Virus record (IMG/VR): IMGVR_UViG_3300037520_000704
Coordinates: 1 to 23,604 of that record
Length of the DNA: 23,604 bases
Source: a virus
Reading direction: 5' to 3' (one strand)
The position numbers and the translations under genes were made by a program. Below are positions 14,965 to 22,007 of this stretch, one piece after another. A model generated the notes under the pieces. That model ran no database searches, had not been told where the DNA came from, and saw only the letters and a list, made by a program, of their open reading frames with translations. Position 1 is the stretch's first letter. Every line of letters starts with the position of its first letter.

Positions 14965-14982
14965 GGGATGCGACAGCATCCC
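14965..14982 (+). other. GRNA-tetraloop hairpin downstream of the variable region
   Basis: A perfect 7-bp stem GGGATGC/GCATCCC encloses GACA. The length and loop fit the 5'-GRNA tetraloop hairpins reported just downstream of variable regions in phage diversity-generating retroelements. It lacks a T tract, so it is a poor intrinsic terminator. Confidence 0.65.
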
Positions 14983-15005
14983 CTCCCCGAACGGATTAGG
15001 ACCCC

Positions 15006-15149
15006 ATGCCCTACCTAACCCGCTTCACCGCCGCCGTTGCACTGGTGGCCGGCCTGCTGATCTGGCTGCTGAATGCCGCGCCCCTACCGGTGGCGCTGGG
15101 CGTCGCGGTCGTCTGCGCTTGGCTGGTGTTCGATCTGGTGCAGCCGTAG
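15006..15149 (+). CDS. Small two-helix membrane protein
   Basis: This short gene encodes 47 residues. Two hydrophobic helices are visible, AAVALVAGLLIWLL (about 9-22) and LPVALGVAVVCAWLVFDLV (about 28-45), with a short turn between. A ribosome-binding-like AGGA lies 6-7 bases before the ATG. Size and topology would suit a small holin, a pinholin-like protein or a superinfection-type membrane protein, but no lysis gene is next to it. It is the last gene with the GC-rich composition of the first half. Confidence 0.6.
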   Translation: MPYLTRFTAAVALVAGLLIWLLNAAPLPVALGVAVVCAWLVFDLVQP

Positions 15150-15221
15150 GGGGCTGAGCTACAGCCCTGCGGCCATACTCATGAATATGGCGCTGGTTGA
15201 AATGCCTGAATTATAAACGAC
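15150..15221. other. Composition junction between GC-rich phage and T4-like phage sequence
   Basis: GC-rich sequence with an imperfect hairpin (GGGCTG/CAGCCC, 15151-15167) gives way within a few tens of bases to AT-rich DNA. An in-frame tail ending NMALVEMPEL and stopping at 15213 could be the truncated end of an upstream gene in either parent, such as the portal gene expected before gp21 in T4-like phages, but I cannot confirm it. Lambda/HK97-type head genes lie on the left, T4-type head genes on the right. Confidence 0.6.
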
Positions 15222-15242
15222 AGGCCCCTAAGGGGCCTTTTT
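15222..15242 (+). terminator. Intrinsic terminator upstream of the T4-like block
   Basis: A 7-bp stem AGGCCCC/GGGGCCT with a three-base loop (TAA) is followed by a run of five T. It would end transcription from the left before the late promoter at 15257. Confidence 0.85.
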
Positions 15243-15256
15243 AATGTCTATTTTTT

Positions 15257-15264
15257 CTAAATAG
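15257..15264 (+). promoter_or_regulatory. Putative T4-like late promoter
   Basis: CTAAATAG lies 22 bases before the ATG at 15286, close to the T4 late -10 consensus TATAAATA. The same CTAAATA core occurs twice before gp22, supporting its use as the late promoter read with the phage sigma factor gp55. Confidence 0.5.
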
Positions 15265-15285
15265 GTTTATACCCTAAATGAAATC

Positions 15286-15852
15286 ATGGCTGCATTCAAA
15301 ATAGTACAAGAAGTGAATTCACTTATTTTACCCCTGAGCGGTGTACAAACTAGTAATCCCATTTCTCTAAAAAGTGGATATTTAAGAATCAGGGCCGAAT
15401 CTGATTGTTATCTTGAAGTTGGATATACACCAGTCGGTATTAATACAATATCTAGTCTTTGGATTGATAGGGCCGAAACCTTAGTCCTTAAAGAAAACAT
15501 AGCATCACAAAGAGTGGTAGGTGTTATTACTGGAACTAATACACTAATCGACTTTCCACAAGGAACTGGTTCTCCAGTAGAGGTCAATGATTATGTGAGC
15601 CTTTCTGGGATTCAACCAGTTGGAATTAATACTAATTATGCAAGAGTATCAAATATTTATACATCATCCGGTGTTGGTGGTTATTATTCTACTCGTATTG
15701 CATTGGACTGGAATACATCTTCTGTCACTGGAGTCATAACGGCTACTGATTCTGCAGAAATTAGGAAAGCCGTTAAGGTATCGGCTCTTGATGGTGGTTT
15801 TGGCCCCAACAAAGTTCATATTACAGAAATTCAAATCGCATCAGAGGCATAA
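15286..15852 (+). CDS. Unassigned structural protein preceding gp21
   Basis: The 188-residue protein is beta-rich. A strand-rich first half (YLRIRAESDCYLEVGYTPVGINTISSLWIDRAETLVLKE) is followed by GVITGTNTLIDFPQGTGSPVEVNDYVSLSG and another Gly/Ser/Thr-rich strand region. Two motifs recur: PVGINT occurs twice and GVIT twice, suggesting two related beta subdomains. It lies where T4-like phages carry genes between the portal (gp20) and protease (gp21). T4 has small core proteins there, but this one is unlike them; a head surface or vertex role is possible. It ends two bases before gp21 and probably shares its transcript. Confidence 0.7.
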   Translation: MAAFKIVQEVNSLILPLSGVQTSNPISLKSGYLRIRAESDCYLEVGYTPVGINTISSLWIDRAETLVLKENIASQRVVGVITGTNTLIDFPQGTGSPVEVNDYVSLSGIQPVGINTNYARVSNIYTSSGVGGYYSTRIALDWNTSSVTGVITATDSAEIRKAVKVSALDGGFGPNKVHITEIQIASEA

Positions 15853-15854
15853 AA

Positions 15855-16505
15855 ATGAAACTAATCATCGAAGAAGCAGAATCAGTAAAATACATTACCG
15901 AAGAAATTAACGGTAAAAAGGCTCTTTGTATTGAAGGAAATTTTCTTATGGCCAATGAGCCAAATAGAAATAATCGAGTATATCCAATGAAAATTCTTAG
16001 AGATGCAGTGAATACCTATACTAAGAATTTTATTGAATCAAAAAGATCTCTAGGTGAACTTAATCATAATTCCATTCCAGGAGTAGATCTAACAAAAGTA
16101 TCTCATATGATTACCTCTCTTAAAGAGAATGGTAATTATTTTTATGGTAAGGCCCGAATTCTAAACACCCCAATGGGTAAAATTGCTCAGGGTCTGATTG
16201 ATGAGGGGGTAGTTCTTGGAGTCAGTTCACGGGCTCTGGGTAGTGTTAAACAAACTAACGAAGGATATTCCGTAGTTGGTCCGGATCTTGTTATTAATTG
16301 TGTGGACATTGTTCATGATCCTTCTGTTGGTGCTGCCGCATTTGTCAATGGCATTTATGAAGGAAAAGAATGGATTTATGACTCCGCAAAGCAAGAATAT
16401 GTCGCAATGAATATTAAAAACAAGATTGAACGTGACGTAGTAAGCAAAAGATTGAGTGAAGAGCGTATGATTATGCATTTTGAGAACTACTTGAACATGC
16501 TCTGA
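15855..16505 (+). CDS. 21: T4 gp21-type prohead protease
   Basis: This 216-residue enzyme matches the T4 prohead core protease in length and motifs: SLGELNH with the likely catalytic His71, GVSSRA with the likely Ser124/125, and NCVDIVHDPSVGAA around D151-A160. During head maturation it cleaves scaffold and capsid precursors after Glu in an (L/I)xE context and degrades the scaffold. Its order before gp22 and gp23 is the conserved T4 arrangement. The N-terminus (MKLIIEEAESVKYITEE) is typical of cyanomyovirus versions. Confidence 0.93.
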   Translation: MKLIIEEAESVKYITEEINGKKALCIEGNFLMANEPNRNNRVYPMKILRDAVNTYTKNFIESKRSLGELNHNSIPGVDLTKVSHMITSLKENGNYFYGKARILNTPMGKIAQGLIDEGVVLGVSSRALGSVKQTNEGYSVVGPDLVINCVDIVHDPSVGAAAFVNGIYEGKEWIYDSAKQEYVAMNIKNKIERDVVSKRLSEERMIMHFENYLNML

Positions 16506-16507
16506 TG

Positions 16508-16545
16508 CTAAATAACTCTATTAAAGTGTCAACTTTTCTAAATAA
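16508..16545 (+). promoter_or_regulatory. Tandem putative late promoters before gp22
   Basis: CTAAATAA occurs at 16508-16515 and again at 16538-16545 in the short gap before the scaffold gene, with AAGGAG as ribosome-binding site downstream. Two copies 30 bases apart in a 77-base intergenic space suggest duplicated late promoters, giving extra scaffold and capsid transcript. Confidence 0.5.
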
Positions 16546-16582
16546 TAATAGATTAAATACAACTGTTAAGGAGACTTTTTAA

Positions 16583-17749
16583 ATGGCTCGCAAGCAACAA
16601 CTAGATGAAATGGAAGCAAAGAATCCCCAGTCTAAGACTGCGGTGAATGCAAATGCCAAGCCAGGCGATCCAATGCCCAAACTCACCACTGGTATTCCTG
16701 ATGGTCAAACAGGCAGCTGGGAAGATCTTGGTGGCCCAACTCCAGAAAATGCCAAGCCTGATGACGACAGCGCAAAACTCAAGGATCCCGCTTCAAACAT
16801 TAAGCGAGTTGCCGAGATTATTCGCGGTCGTAAAGGTTCACAAGAAGGTGATGTGGCAATGTCAAAAATGTCTCTTCCTGAAGAGGATGAGCATGATGAA
16901 GAGGATCTCGTAACTGAGGAATCATGCGAAGATGATGAAGAAAAAGATGAAGATGAAGAAAAGCATGATAAGAAAAAGAAAAAAGAAGATGACGAAGATG
17001 AAGATGAAATGAAAGAAGACTTCGACATTGATAAAGATGTCGAGGCTCTTGTAGGTGGCGAAGATCTTTCCGAAGAATTCAAAGAAAAGGCCAAGACCAT
17101 CTTTGAGGCCGCACTTCGTTCTAAAGTCTCCGAGATCAAAGAATCTCTAGAAGAGAGCTATACCCAGGCTCTTCAAGAAGAAGTTCAGGCTATTGCCGAA
17201 GAACTACAGGAACGTGCTGATTCCTACCTAGAATATGTTGCAGACGAGTGGATGCATGAGAATCAGCTAGTAATCACTCGCGGAATCAAGGAAGAACTCA
17301 CCGAGTCATTCCTTGTCAATCTCAAGAATCTTTTTGAGCAACATTATGTGTCCATGCCTGATGAGAAATATGATGTTCTTGAGAACATGGTGACTAAACT
17401 AGATGAAATGGAAGATAAACTCAACGAGCAAATTGAGAAAAATATTCAACTTAGCAAGCGTCTCTGTGAGGCTGTTGCTGATGGAATCTTTGATGATGTT
17501 GCTGAGGGCCTAGCCGAAACTCAGAAAGAAAAGCTCGCTTCACTTGCCGAAAGTGTTGAGTTTGAAGGTGAAGATCTTTATCGTGAAAAACTAGAGACTC
17601 TACGGGAATCTTATTTCCCCGCGAATTATGTCTCTCCAATCGCTCACTCTGAAGTACTAACCGAAGATACCGAATTTGTTGCACCTGAGTCTTACTCAAA
17701 TTCAATGGATCGTTATCTCAGAATGGCTTCAATGATAGCTAAAAATTGA
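16583..17749 (+). CDS. 22: T4 gp22-type prohead scaffold protein
   Basis: This 388-residue protein is strongly acidic and helical. An N-terminal low-complexity region is followed by a charged tract of Asp/Glu with a short Lys run (about residues 90-145: EEDEHDEEDL, EEKHDKKKKKEDDEDEDE). A long coiled-coil-like region (about 155-330) and a C-terminal segment (SYSNSMDRYLRMASMIAKN) common in scaffold proteins follow. Scaffolds form the prohead core and are cut by gp21. Its place between gp21 and gp23 is diagnostic. It is longer than T4 gp22 (269 residues), mainly because of the charged tract. Confidence 0.9.
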   Translation: MARKQQLDEMEAKNPQSKTAVNANAKPGDPMPKLTTGIPDGQTGSWEDLGGPTPENAKPDDDSAKLKDPASNIKRVAEIIRGRKGSQEGDVAMSKMSLPEEDEHDEEDLVTEESCEDDEEKDEDEEKHDKKKKKEDDEDEDEMKEDFDIDKDVEALVGGEDLSEEFKEKAKTIFEAALRSKVSEIKESLEESYTQALQEEVQAIAEELQERADSYLEYVADEWMHENQLVITRGIKEELTESFLVNLKNLFEQHYVSMPDEKYDVLENMVTKLDEMEDKLNEQIEKNIQLSKRLCEAVADGIFDDVAEGLAETQKEKLASLAESVEFEGEDLYREKLETLRESYFPANYVSPIAHSEVLTEDTEFVAPESYSNSMDRYLRMASMIAKN

Positions 17750-17803
17750 TTTCAATATTTAAATCAAACCCAAACTTTTAAACTCTAAAGAGGTAAACGC
17801 AAA

Positions 17804-19213
17804 ATGCTTCAACTTAACGAAAGCCAATTGCAGGAAAAGTGGGCTCCGCTTCTGAACTTTGACGGCCTTGATCCCATCAAGGATGCTCATCGCAGAAAGA
17901 TCACCGCTATCCTGCTAGAAAACGCCGAACATGATCTTCGGGAAACCAATTCTTTCAACAATGGACTTCTTCTAGAAAGTCCTACTATTGCTAATGCCCC
18001 TGGTGCATCTGGTGGTTTTAGCGGCTCAGCCGATGCTGCTGGTCCAGTAGCCGGTTTTGACCCAATTCTAATCAGCATGATTCGTCGTGCTATGCCTAAT
18101 CTTGTGGCCTATGATCTGGCTGGTGTACAGCCCATGACTGGCCCTACTGGTCTAATCTTCGCCATGCGCTCTCGCTATGAAGGCCAAAGTGGTGATGAGA
18201 CCTTCTTCGATGAAGTAGACACCTCATTCTCTGCTCAAAACAGTGGTCGTAGCCTGACTGCCGGTATCACCTCTGCCATCTCTGGTATGGGTACTACTGC
18301 TGGTCAACTTGGCACCAATCCTGGTCTACTTAACCCAACCGGTTCAGCCAATCAGGCTGCATATAACCTAGGTCAGGGTATGGTAACCGGTGATGCTGAG
18401 AATCTTGGCAATGGTGATAATAATCAGTTCAACGAAATGAGCTTCTCGATTGAGAAAGTTCTTGTTGAGGCTAAGAGCCGCGCTCTCCGGGCTCAGTACA
18501 CTCTAGAAATGGCCCAGGATCTCAAGGCGATTCATGGTCTTTCTGCCGAAGCCGAGCTGGCTAACATTCTGTCTACCGAAATTCTTGCCGAAATTAACCG
18601 CGAGGTTATTCGTACCATTTATAAGGTAGCCGAACAAGGTGCAGCCGTAAACACTTCTACTCCTGGTATTTTTGACCTTGATATTGACTCCAACGGTCGT
18701 TGGTCAGTTGAGAAGTTTAAGGGTCTAATCTTCCAGATTGAGCGTGATGCAAACGCTATCGCCCAGCGTACTCGTAGAGGGAAGGGTAACGTAATCATGT
18801 GCTCTGCTGACGTAGCCTCCGCGCTAACCATGGCTGGTGTACTTGATTATACTCCTGCTCTAAATGCTAACCTAAACGTAGACGATACTGGCAATACTTT
18901 TGCTGGCGTTCTTATGGGTAAGTACCGTGTATACATTGATCCTTATTCTGCCAACGTAAGTGCTAATCAGTATTATGTTGTTGGTTACAAGGGTTCTTCA
19001 CCTTATGATGCGGGGATTTTCTATGCTCCATATTTGCCACTGCAAATGGTTCGTGCTGTAGATCCTAAGACTTTCCAGCCTGCTATCGGATTTAAGACTC
19101 GTTATGGCATGGTCGCAAACCCCTTCGCTGAGGGCTTGGATCAAGGCCTGGGCCGTCTGAAAATCAATAGCAACCGCTATTATCGTAGAGTTTCCATCCG
19201 AAACTTATCTTAA
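17804..19213 (+). CDS. 23: T4 gp23-type major capsid protein
   Basis: The 469-residue protein is preceded by a strong ribosome-binding site (AAAGAGGTAA). The N-terminus (QLQEKWAPLLNFDGLDPIKDAHRRKITAILLENAEHDLRE) is the processed leader; the segment ending NGLLLE (about residue 54) offers an LxE site for gp21 cleavage. The conserved core includes PILISMIRRAMPNLVAYDLAGVQPMTGPTGLIFAMRSRY, the RALRAQYTLEMAQDLKAIHGL region and IGFKTRYGMVANPFAEG near the end. These are typical of cyanomyovirus gp23. It is more GC-balanced than its neighbours, as expected for a highly expressed gene. Confidence 0.97.
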   Translation: MLQLNESQLQEKWAPLLNFDGLDPIKDAHRRKITAILLENAEHDLRETNSFNNGLLLESPTIANAPGASGGFSGSADAAGPVAGFDPILISMIRRAMPNLVAYDLAGVQPMTGPTGLIFAMRSRYEGQSGDETFFDEVDTSFSAQNSGRSLTAGITSAISGMGTTAGQLGTNPGLLNPTGSANQAAYNLGQGMVTGDAENLGNGDNNQFNEMSFSIEKVLVEAKSRALRAQYTLEMAQDLKAIHGLSAEAELANILSTEILAEINREVIRTIYKVAEQGAAVNTSTPGIFDLDIDSNGRWSVEKFKGLIFQIERDANAIAQRTRRGKGNVIMCSADVASALTMAGVLDYTPALNANLNVDDTGNTFAGVLMGKYRVYIDPYSANVSANQYYVVGYKGSSPYDAGIFYAPYLPLQMVRAVDPKTFQPAIGFKTRYGMVANPFAEGLDQGLGRLKINSNRYYRRVSIRNLS

Positions 19214-19245
19214 TATCTAAAACCTTAGCTAAAACTAGCCAATAT

Positions 19246-19271
19246 AAAGAGGTGGGAAACCACCTCTTTTT
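19246..19271 (+). terminator. Intrinsic terminator after gp23
   Basis: A perfect 10-bp stem AAAGAGGTGG/CCACCTCTTT with a GAAA (GNRA) tetraloop is followed by TTC. It lies 33 bases after the gp23 stop and would define the 3' end of the capsid transcript. Confidence 0.9.
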
Positions 19272-19287
19272 CATTTGCAATAAAATT

Positions 19288-19489
19288 ATGACTAAAGTTT
19301 TTACAAAAGAAACGAGCAGAAGAAGCAAGCAGTAAATGTTGGCTTATTATTGCTCCAGATGGAACTGAAGAAATTATTGTAAATCTTTCAAAGTATTGTA
19401 GAGAACGAGAATTAAATAATAGTTCTATGAGATTAGTTGCTTATGGTAAACAGGACGATTATAAAGGCTATAGAGTAAAAAAAACTAGA
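19288..19489 (+). pseudogene. Remnant of a homing endonuclease DNA-binding domain
   Basis: An ATG at 19288 starts MTKVFTKE and stops after 15 codons. One frame over, from 19292, the sequence reads KKRAEEASSKCWLIIAPDGTEE, then VNLSKYCRERELNNSSM and VAYGKQDDYKGYRVKK. That is the C-terminal module (W-I--PDG...NL--FCRE--L....GK...-KGW) found in phage GIY-YIG and HNH homing nucleases. A single-base shift near 19315 would join the ATG to this module. No nuclease domain remains, so this is a degraded fragment. The module runs up to the stop of the convergent endonuclease at 19490. Confidence 0.65.
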
Positions 19490-20989
19490 CTAATTTATAG
19501 GGCCGAAAGGTCCCAACCCATAAGTAAGACTCCCACAGTCCCAAATTTTCTCAAATCCCATTTCTCTGGCCTTCTCATACTCTGAACAATCATACGCCCC
19601 TATCAATTTCTTTTGAAACTTCATTCGATTGTGCCGCTCTAAACAATTCTTATTGACATAAAAATAAGAAGGCCCATTAACATGAATTAAATTGAAACCG
19701 TTTTTCTTATAAACATCACCATTAGAAATTCTTCGATCAGCATAACTTACAATAGAACCACCATAAGAATCAATAAAATTCTTCAACATCTTAGAAAATC
19801 CACCAACAACAGTAATTCCACCGAGACAGGCAAACCTAGAAAGTTCCCACTGATAATTTCGATTAAATCTAGAATTACAAAAAGTCATTACACAAACTAG
19901 TTTATTCTCATAAAAAAGGCCCAGTTTAATTTTACTTTTGTCTTCTCTTTGAATATGATTTTGGTTTAAAAAAGAATTCTTTAATGAAACGTCGATTTCG
20001 TTAACAATACATTTTCGTGCATAAAGTCTCTTATTTAGACCCAATTTACTTTTGATAATATTTTGAACGATTTCTTTTTTAAATTTCCACTCATCACTAT
20101 AAAACTGTAATAGTTGTATTCCATTTTTACTACACTCTATTGTTTTCTGTAAATGATAAGAAGAACCTTTAATTAAACATTCTTTTTCTTCCCAAGGACG
20201 ATAAAGATGAGAGTATAACCCATTATACTCAATTGCCAGATTATCTTCTGGTAAATAAAGATCTAATTCTTTCCCATTAAGAACAGAACGATTAGATTGT
20301 TGAATTTCTTTATTGTAGATTGTTTTCAACCAATTATAAATCTCATTTTCTTCTTTACTAATCTTTTTGATTTTTCTTTCATAAGAATTTGAACTTCTGG
20401 TTTCAATTCCATGAACCTGCATCCATCTAGAAACGGTTCCTTTTGTGGTATTTAATTGTTCGGCAACTTCTTCTACTTTAAGACCCGAACTATAAAGAGC
20501 AGATAGTTCTTCCTTGGACTGAAGAATTCGATTGGCATTTAGATTTCTTTGTCTTGCGTCAAAAAGATTATCTAGGCCATATTCTTTAAGTTTGTTTCGG
20601 ATCGTGACCGGACTTGTTTTTAGATCACTTGCAATCTGGTCTACTGATTTTTGAGCAACAATTCTTTCATTATATAGAGTCTCTTTTGTAATGATTGGAG
20701 ATTTTACTTTTAAAGAGTGGTCATTATTATAAAATCTTCTAAATCCTTGTTCTGGATAGGTATAGTTAAGGTTGGCTGCTAGGCCACAACCACATTCACA
20801 TAAAGGAACTTTTTTGATGTCATTCAGAACAACATAGGCTCGGTGCTTGTTTTGAATCTTTTCATAATGTTTATCCATAAAGAAAGTTTGATTTCTTAAT
20901 TCAGAAACAAATTCTTTGTTCTTTACAAGCGACGCAAAGAGACTTTTATCACTCCATGAGGCTTTAACCAATTCTTTGAAATTGTCCAT
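19490..20989 (-). CDS. Free-standing homing endonuclease with Vsr-like nuclease domain
   Basis: This 499-residue protein is on the strand opposite to its neighbours. The N-terminal part has a CECGCG zinc-binding motif (about 64-68). Two helix-turn-helix modules follow (VDQIASDLKTSPVTIRNKL, about 116-134; VEEVAEQLNTTKGTVSRWM, about 172-190). The nuclease domain (about 205-300) contains GKELDLYLPEDNLAIEYNG, H279 and GIQLLQFYSDEW, a PD-(D/E)xK/Vsr-like layout seen in EDxHD homing enzymes. The C-terminal domain (about 330-495) may recognise the target. It sits between gp23 and the gp3-position gene, a place usually free of genes in T4-like cyanophages, so it is probably a recent mobile insertion. 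Confidence 0.8.
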   Translation of the reverse strand: MDNFKELVKASWSDKSLFASLVKNKEFVSELRNQTFFMDKHYEKIQNKHRAYVVLNDIKKVPLCECGCGLAANLNYTYPEQGFRRFYNNDHSLKVKSPIITKETLYNERIVAQKSVDQIASDLKTSPVTIRNKLKEYGLDNLFDARQRNLNANRILQSKEELSALYSSGLKVEEVAEQLNTTKGTVSRWMQVHGIETRSSNSYERKIKKISKEENEIYNWLKTIYNKEIQQSNRSVLNGKELDLYLPEDNLAIEYNGLYSHLYRPWEEKECLIKGSSYHLQKTIECSKNGIQLLQFYSDEWKFKKEIVQNIIKSKLGLNKRLYARKCIVNEIDVSLKNSFLNQNHIQREDKSKIKLGLFYENKLVCVMTFCNSRFNRNYQWELSRFACLGGITVVGGFSKMLKNFIDSYGGSIVSYADRRISNGDVYKKNGFNLIHVNGPSYFYVNKNCLERHNRMKFQKKLIGAYDCSEYEKAREMGFEKIWDCGSLTYGLGPFGPIN

Positions 20990-20995
20990 AAATAG
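20987..20995 (+). promoter_or_regulatory. Late promoter for the gp3-uvsY-uvsW unit
   Basis: CATAAATAG matches the T4-like late consensus and lies 18 bases before the ATG at 21013. Its first three bases are also the complement of the start codon of the minus-strand homing endonuclease. Confidence 0.6.
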
Positions 20996-21012
20996 TTAAA
21001 AGAGTTTATGAA

Positions 21013-21585
21013 ATGCCTGAATTTCCTTATTTGAAGCCAGATAGACAAATAGAGAACCGAAATTTTCTTCAGCCCACTCAGTTCTTATTTACTCTATCAA
21101 GAACTCCCAAAGTTTCTTTTTATTCTAACAGAGCAAACATCCCCTCAATGAATTTGGGAATTGCGGATTTCCCCACTCCCTTCAGAGACCTACAAGAACC
21201 TGGGGACAAGATTACCTTTGAGGACTTGAATCTTCAGTTCTTGGTGGATGAAAATCTAGAAAATTATTTAGAGATTCATAAGTGGATTAAAGGTCTTGGA
21301 TACCCAGAAGATCTTCATCAAATTTATGATTTACAAAGAGACAATGTAGAAAGTGGTTATGGAAGTATCAATCCAGGGCTAGGAATTTATTCGGACGGTA
21401 CTCTTCAGGTACTAAATAGCAGTCAGAGACCTAATTTCTTGGTGAAGTATTTTAATCTCTTCCCCTATGGTCTCACCACTTTGCTGTTTGATGCCACTCT
21501 GACTGCTTCCGATCCATTTACAGCAGAAGTTAAATTCAAGTATTCACACTACATTATTACTGATAATAAAGGAAACCCCCTATGA
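21013..21585 (+). CDS. T4-like tail protein in the gp3 position (tube-fold)
   Basis: The 190-residue protein has FLFTLSRTPKVSFYSNRANIPSMNLG, then PGDKITFEDLNLQFLVDENLENYLEIHKWIKGLG (about 70-103) and LFPYGLTTLLFDATLTASDPFTAEVKFKYSHYII (about 148-182). These strand patterns belong to the tail-tube fold shared by contractile-tail tube and terminator proteins. In T4-like cyanophages the gene between gp23 and uvsY is usually annotated gp3, the tail-completion and sheath-stabilising protein, which fits the length (T4 gp3 is 176 residues). A tail-tube paralogue is the alternative. Its stop overlaps the uvsY start (ATGA). Confidence 0.65.
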   Translation: MPEFPYLKPDRQIENRNFLQPTQFLFTLSRTPKVSFYSNRANIPSMNLGIADFPTPFRDLQEPGDKITFEDLNLQFLVDENLENYLEIHKWIKGLGYPEDLHQIYDLQRDNVESGYGSINPGLGIYSDGTLQVLNSSQRPNFLVKYFNLFPYGLTTLLFDATLTASDPFTAEVKFKYSHYIITDNKGNPL

Positions 21586-22007
21586 ACATAAATGAAATTG
21601 AAGAAATGTGGAAAATTGATTCTCAAATTGATCCGGATAATCTTCATGAAGAGGCCCTGAGAATTCCACAGTTACATGGTAGGTATCATGAAATGCAGAA
21701 TAAGACGTATATAAAAAAGAAACTCAAAGAGTCTGAATATAATAATCTATATGCAGAAAAGACTCATTATTACTTGGGGAAGTCCGATCCTCATGTCTAC
21801 ATAGAAAAACCTCTTGGTCATCGAATTATAAAGGCAGATCTTCCGATCTACTTAAACTCAGACGAAGAGCTAGTCAAACTTAAGACTCAGGTTGAATACT
21901 TGGGTTTTGTGATGTCTTACCTAACAGACATTTTGAAAATGATTCATAATCGATCATTTCAAATTCGTGATTCAATTGAATGGAGTAAATTTATCGCAGG
22001 ACAGTAA
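21582..22007 (+). CDS. uvsY: UvsY recombination mediator
   Basis: The 141-residue protein aligns by eye with T4 UvsY (137 residues): an N-terminal helix (EEMWKIDSQIDPDNLHEEALRIPQLH), a basic Lys-rich region (KTYIKKKLKESEYNNLYAEKTHYYLGKSD) and a C-terminal segment (VEYLGFVMSYLTDILKMIHNRSFQIRDSIEWSKFIAG) that forms the hexamer interface in T4. It loads UvsX recombinase onto gp32-coated single-stranded DNA. The start overlaps the upstream stop and uvsW begins immediately after the TAA, so the genes are co-translated. Confidence 0.9.
   Translation: MNINEIEEMWKIDSQIDPDNLHEEALRIPQLHGRYHEMQNKTYIKKKLKESEYNNLYAEKTHYYLGKSDPHVYIEKPLGHRIIKADLPIYLNSDEELVKLKTQVEYLGFVMSYLTDILKMIHNRSFQIRDSIEWSKFIAGQ

Noticed and set aside
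16920-17010. Low-complexity GA-rich tract as a possible DNA repeat element
   Set aside because: It is the coding sequence of the acidic/lysine tract in the gp22 scaffold and needs no separate explanation.
15198-21023. Identical 15-base string TGAAATGCCTGAATT near 15198 and near 21009
   Set aside because: A repeated 15-mer is not very unlikely by chance in a window of this size. The copies have unrelated contexts, and one sits at the start of the gp3-position gene. Not enough to claim a recombination site.
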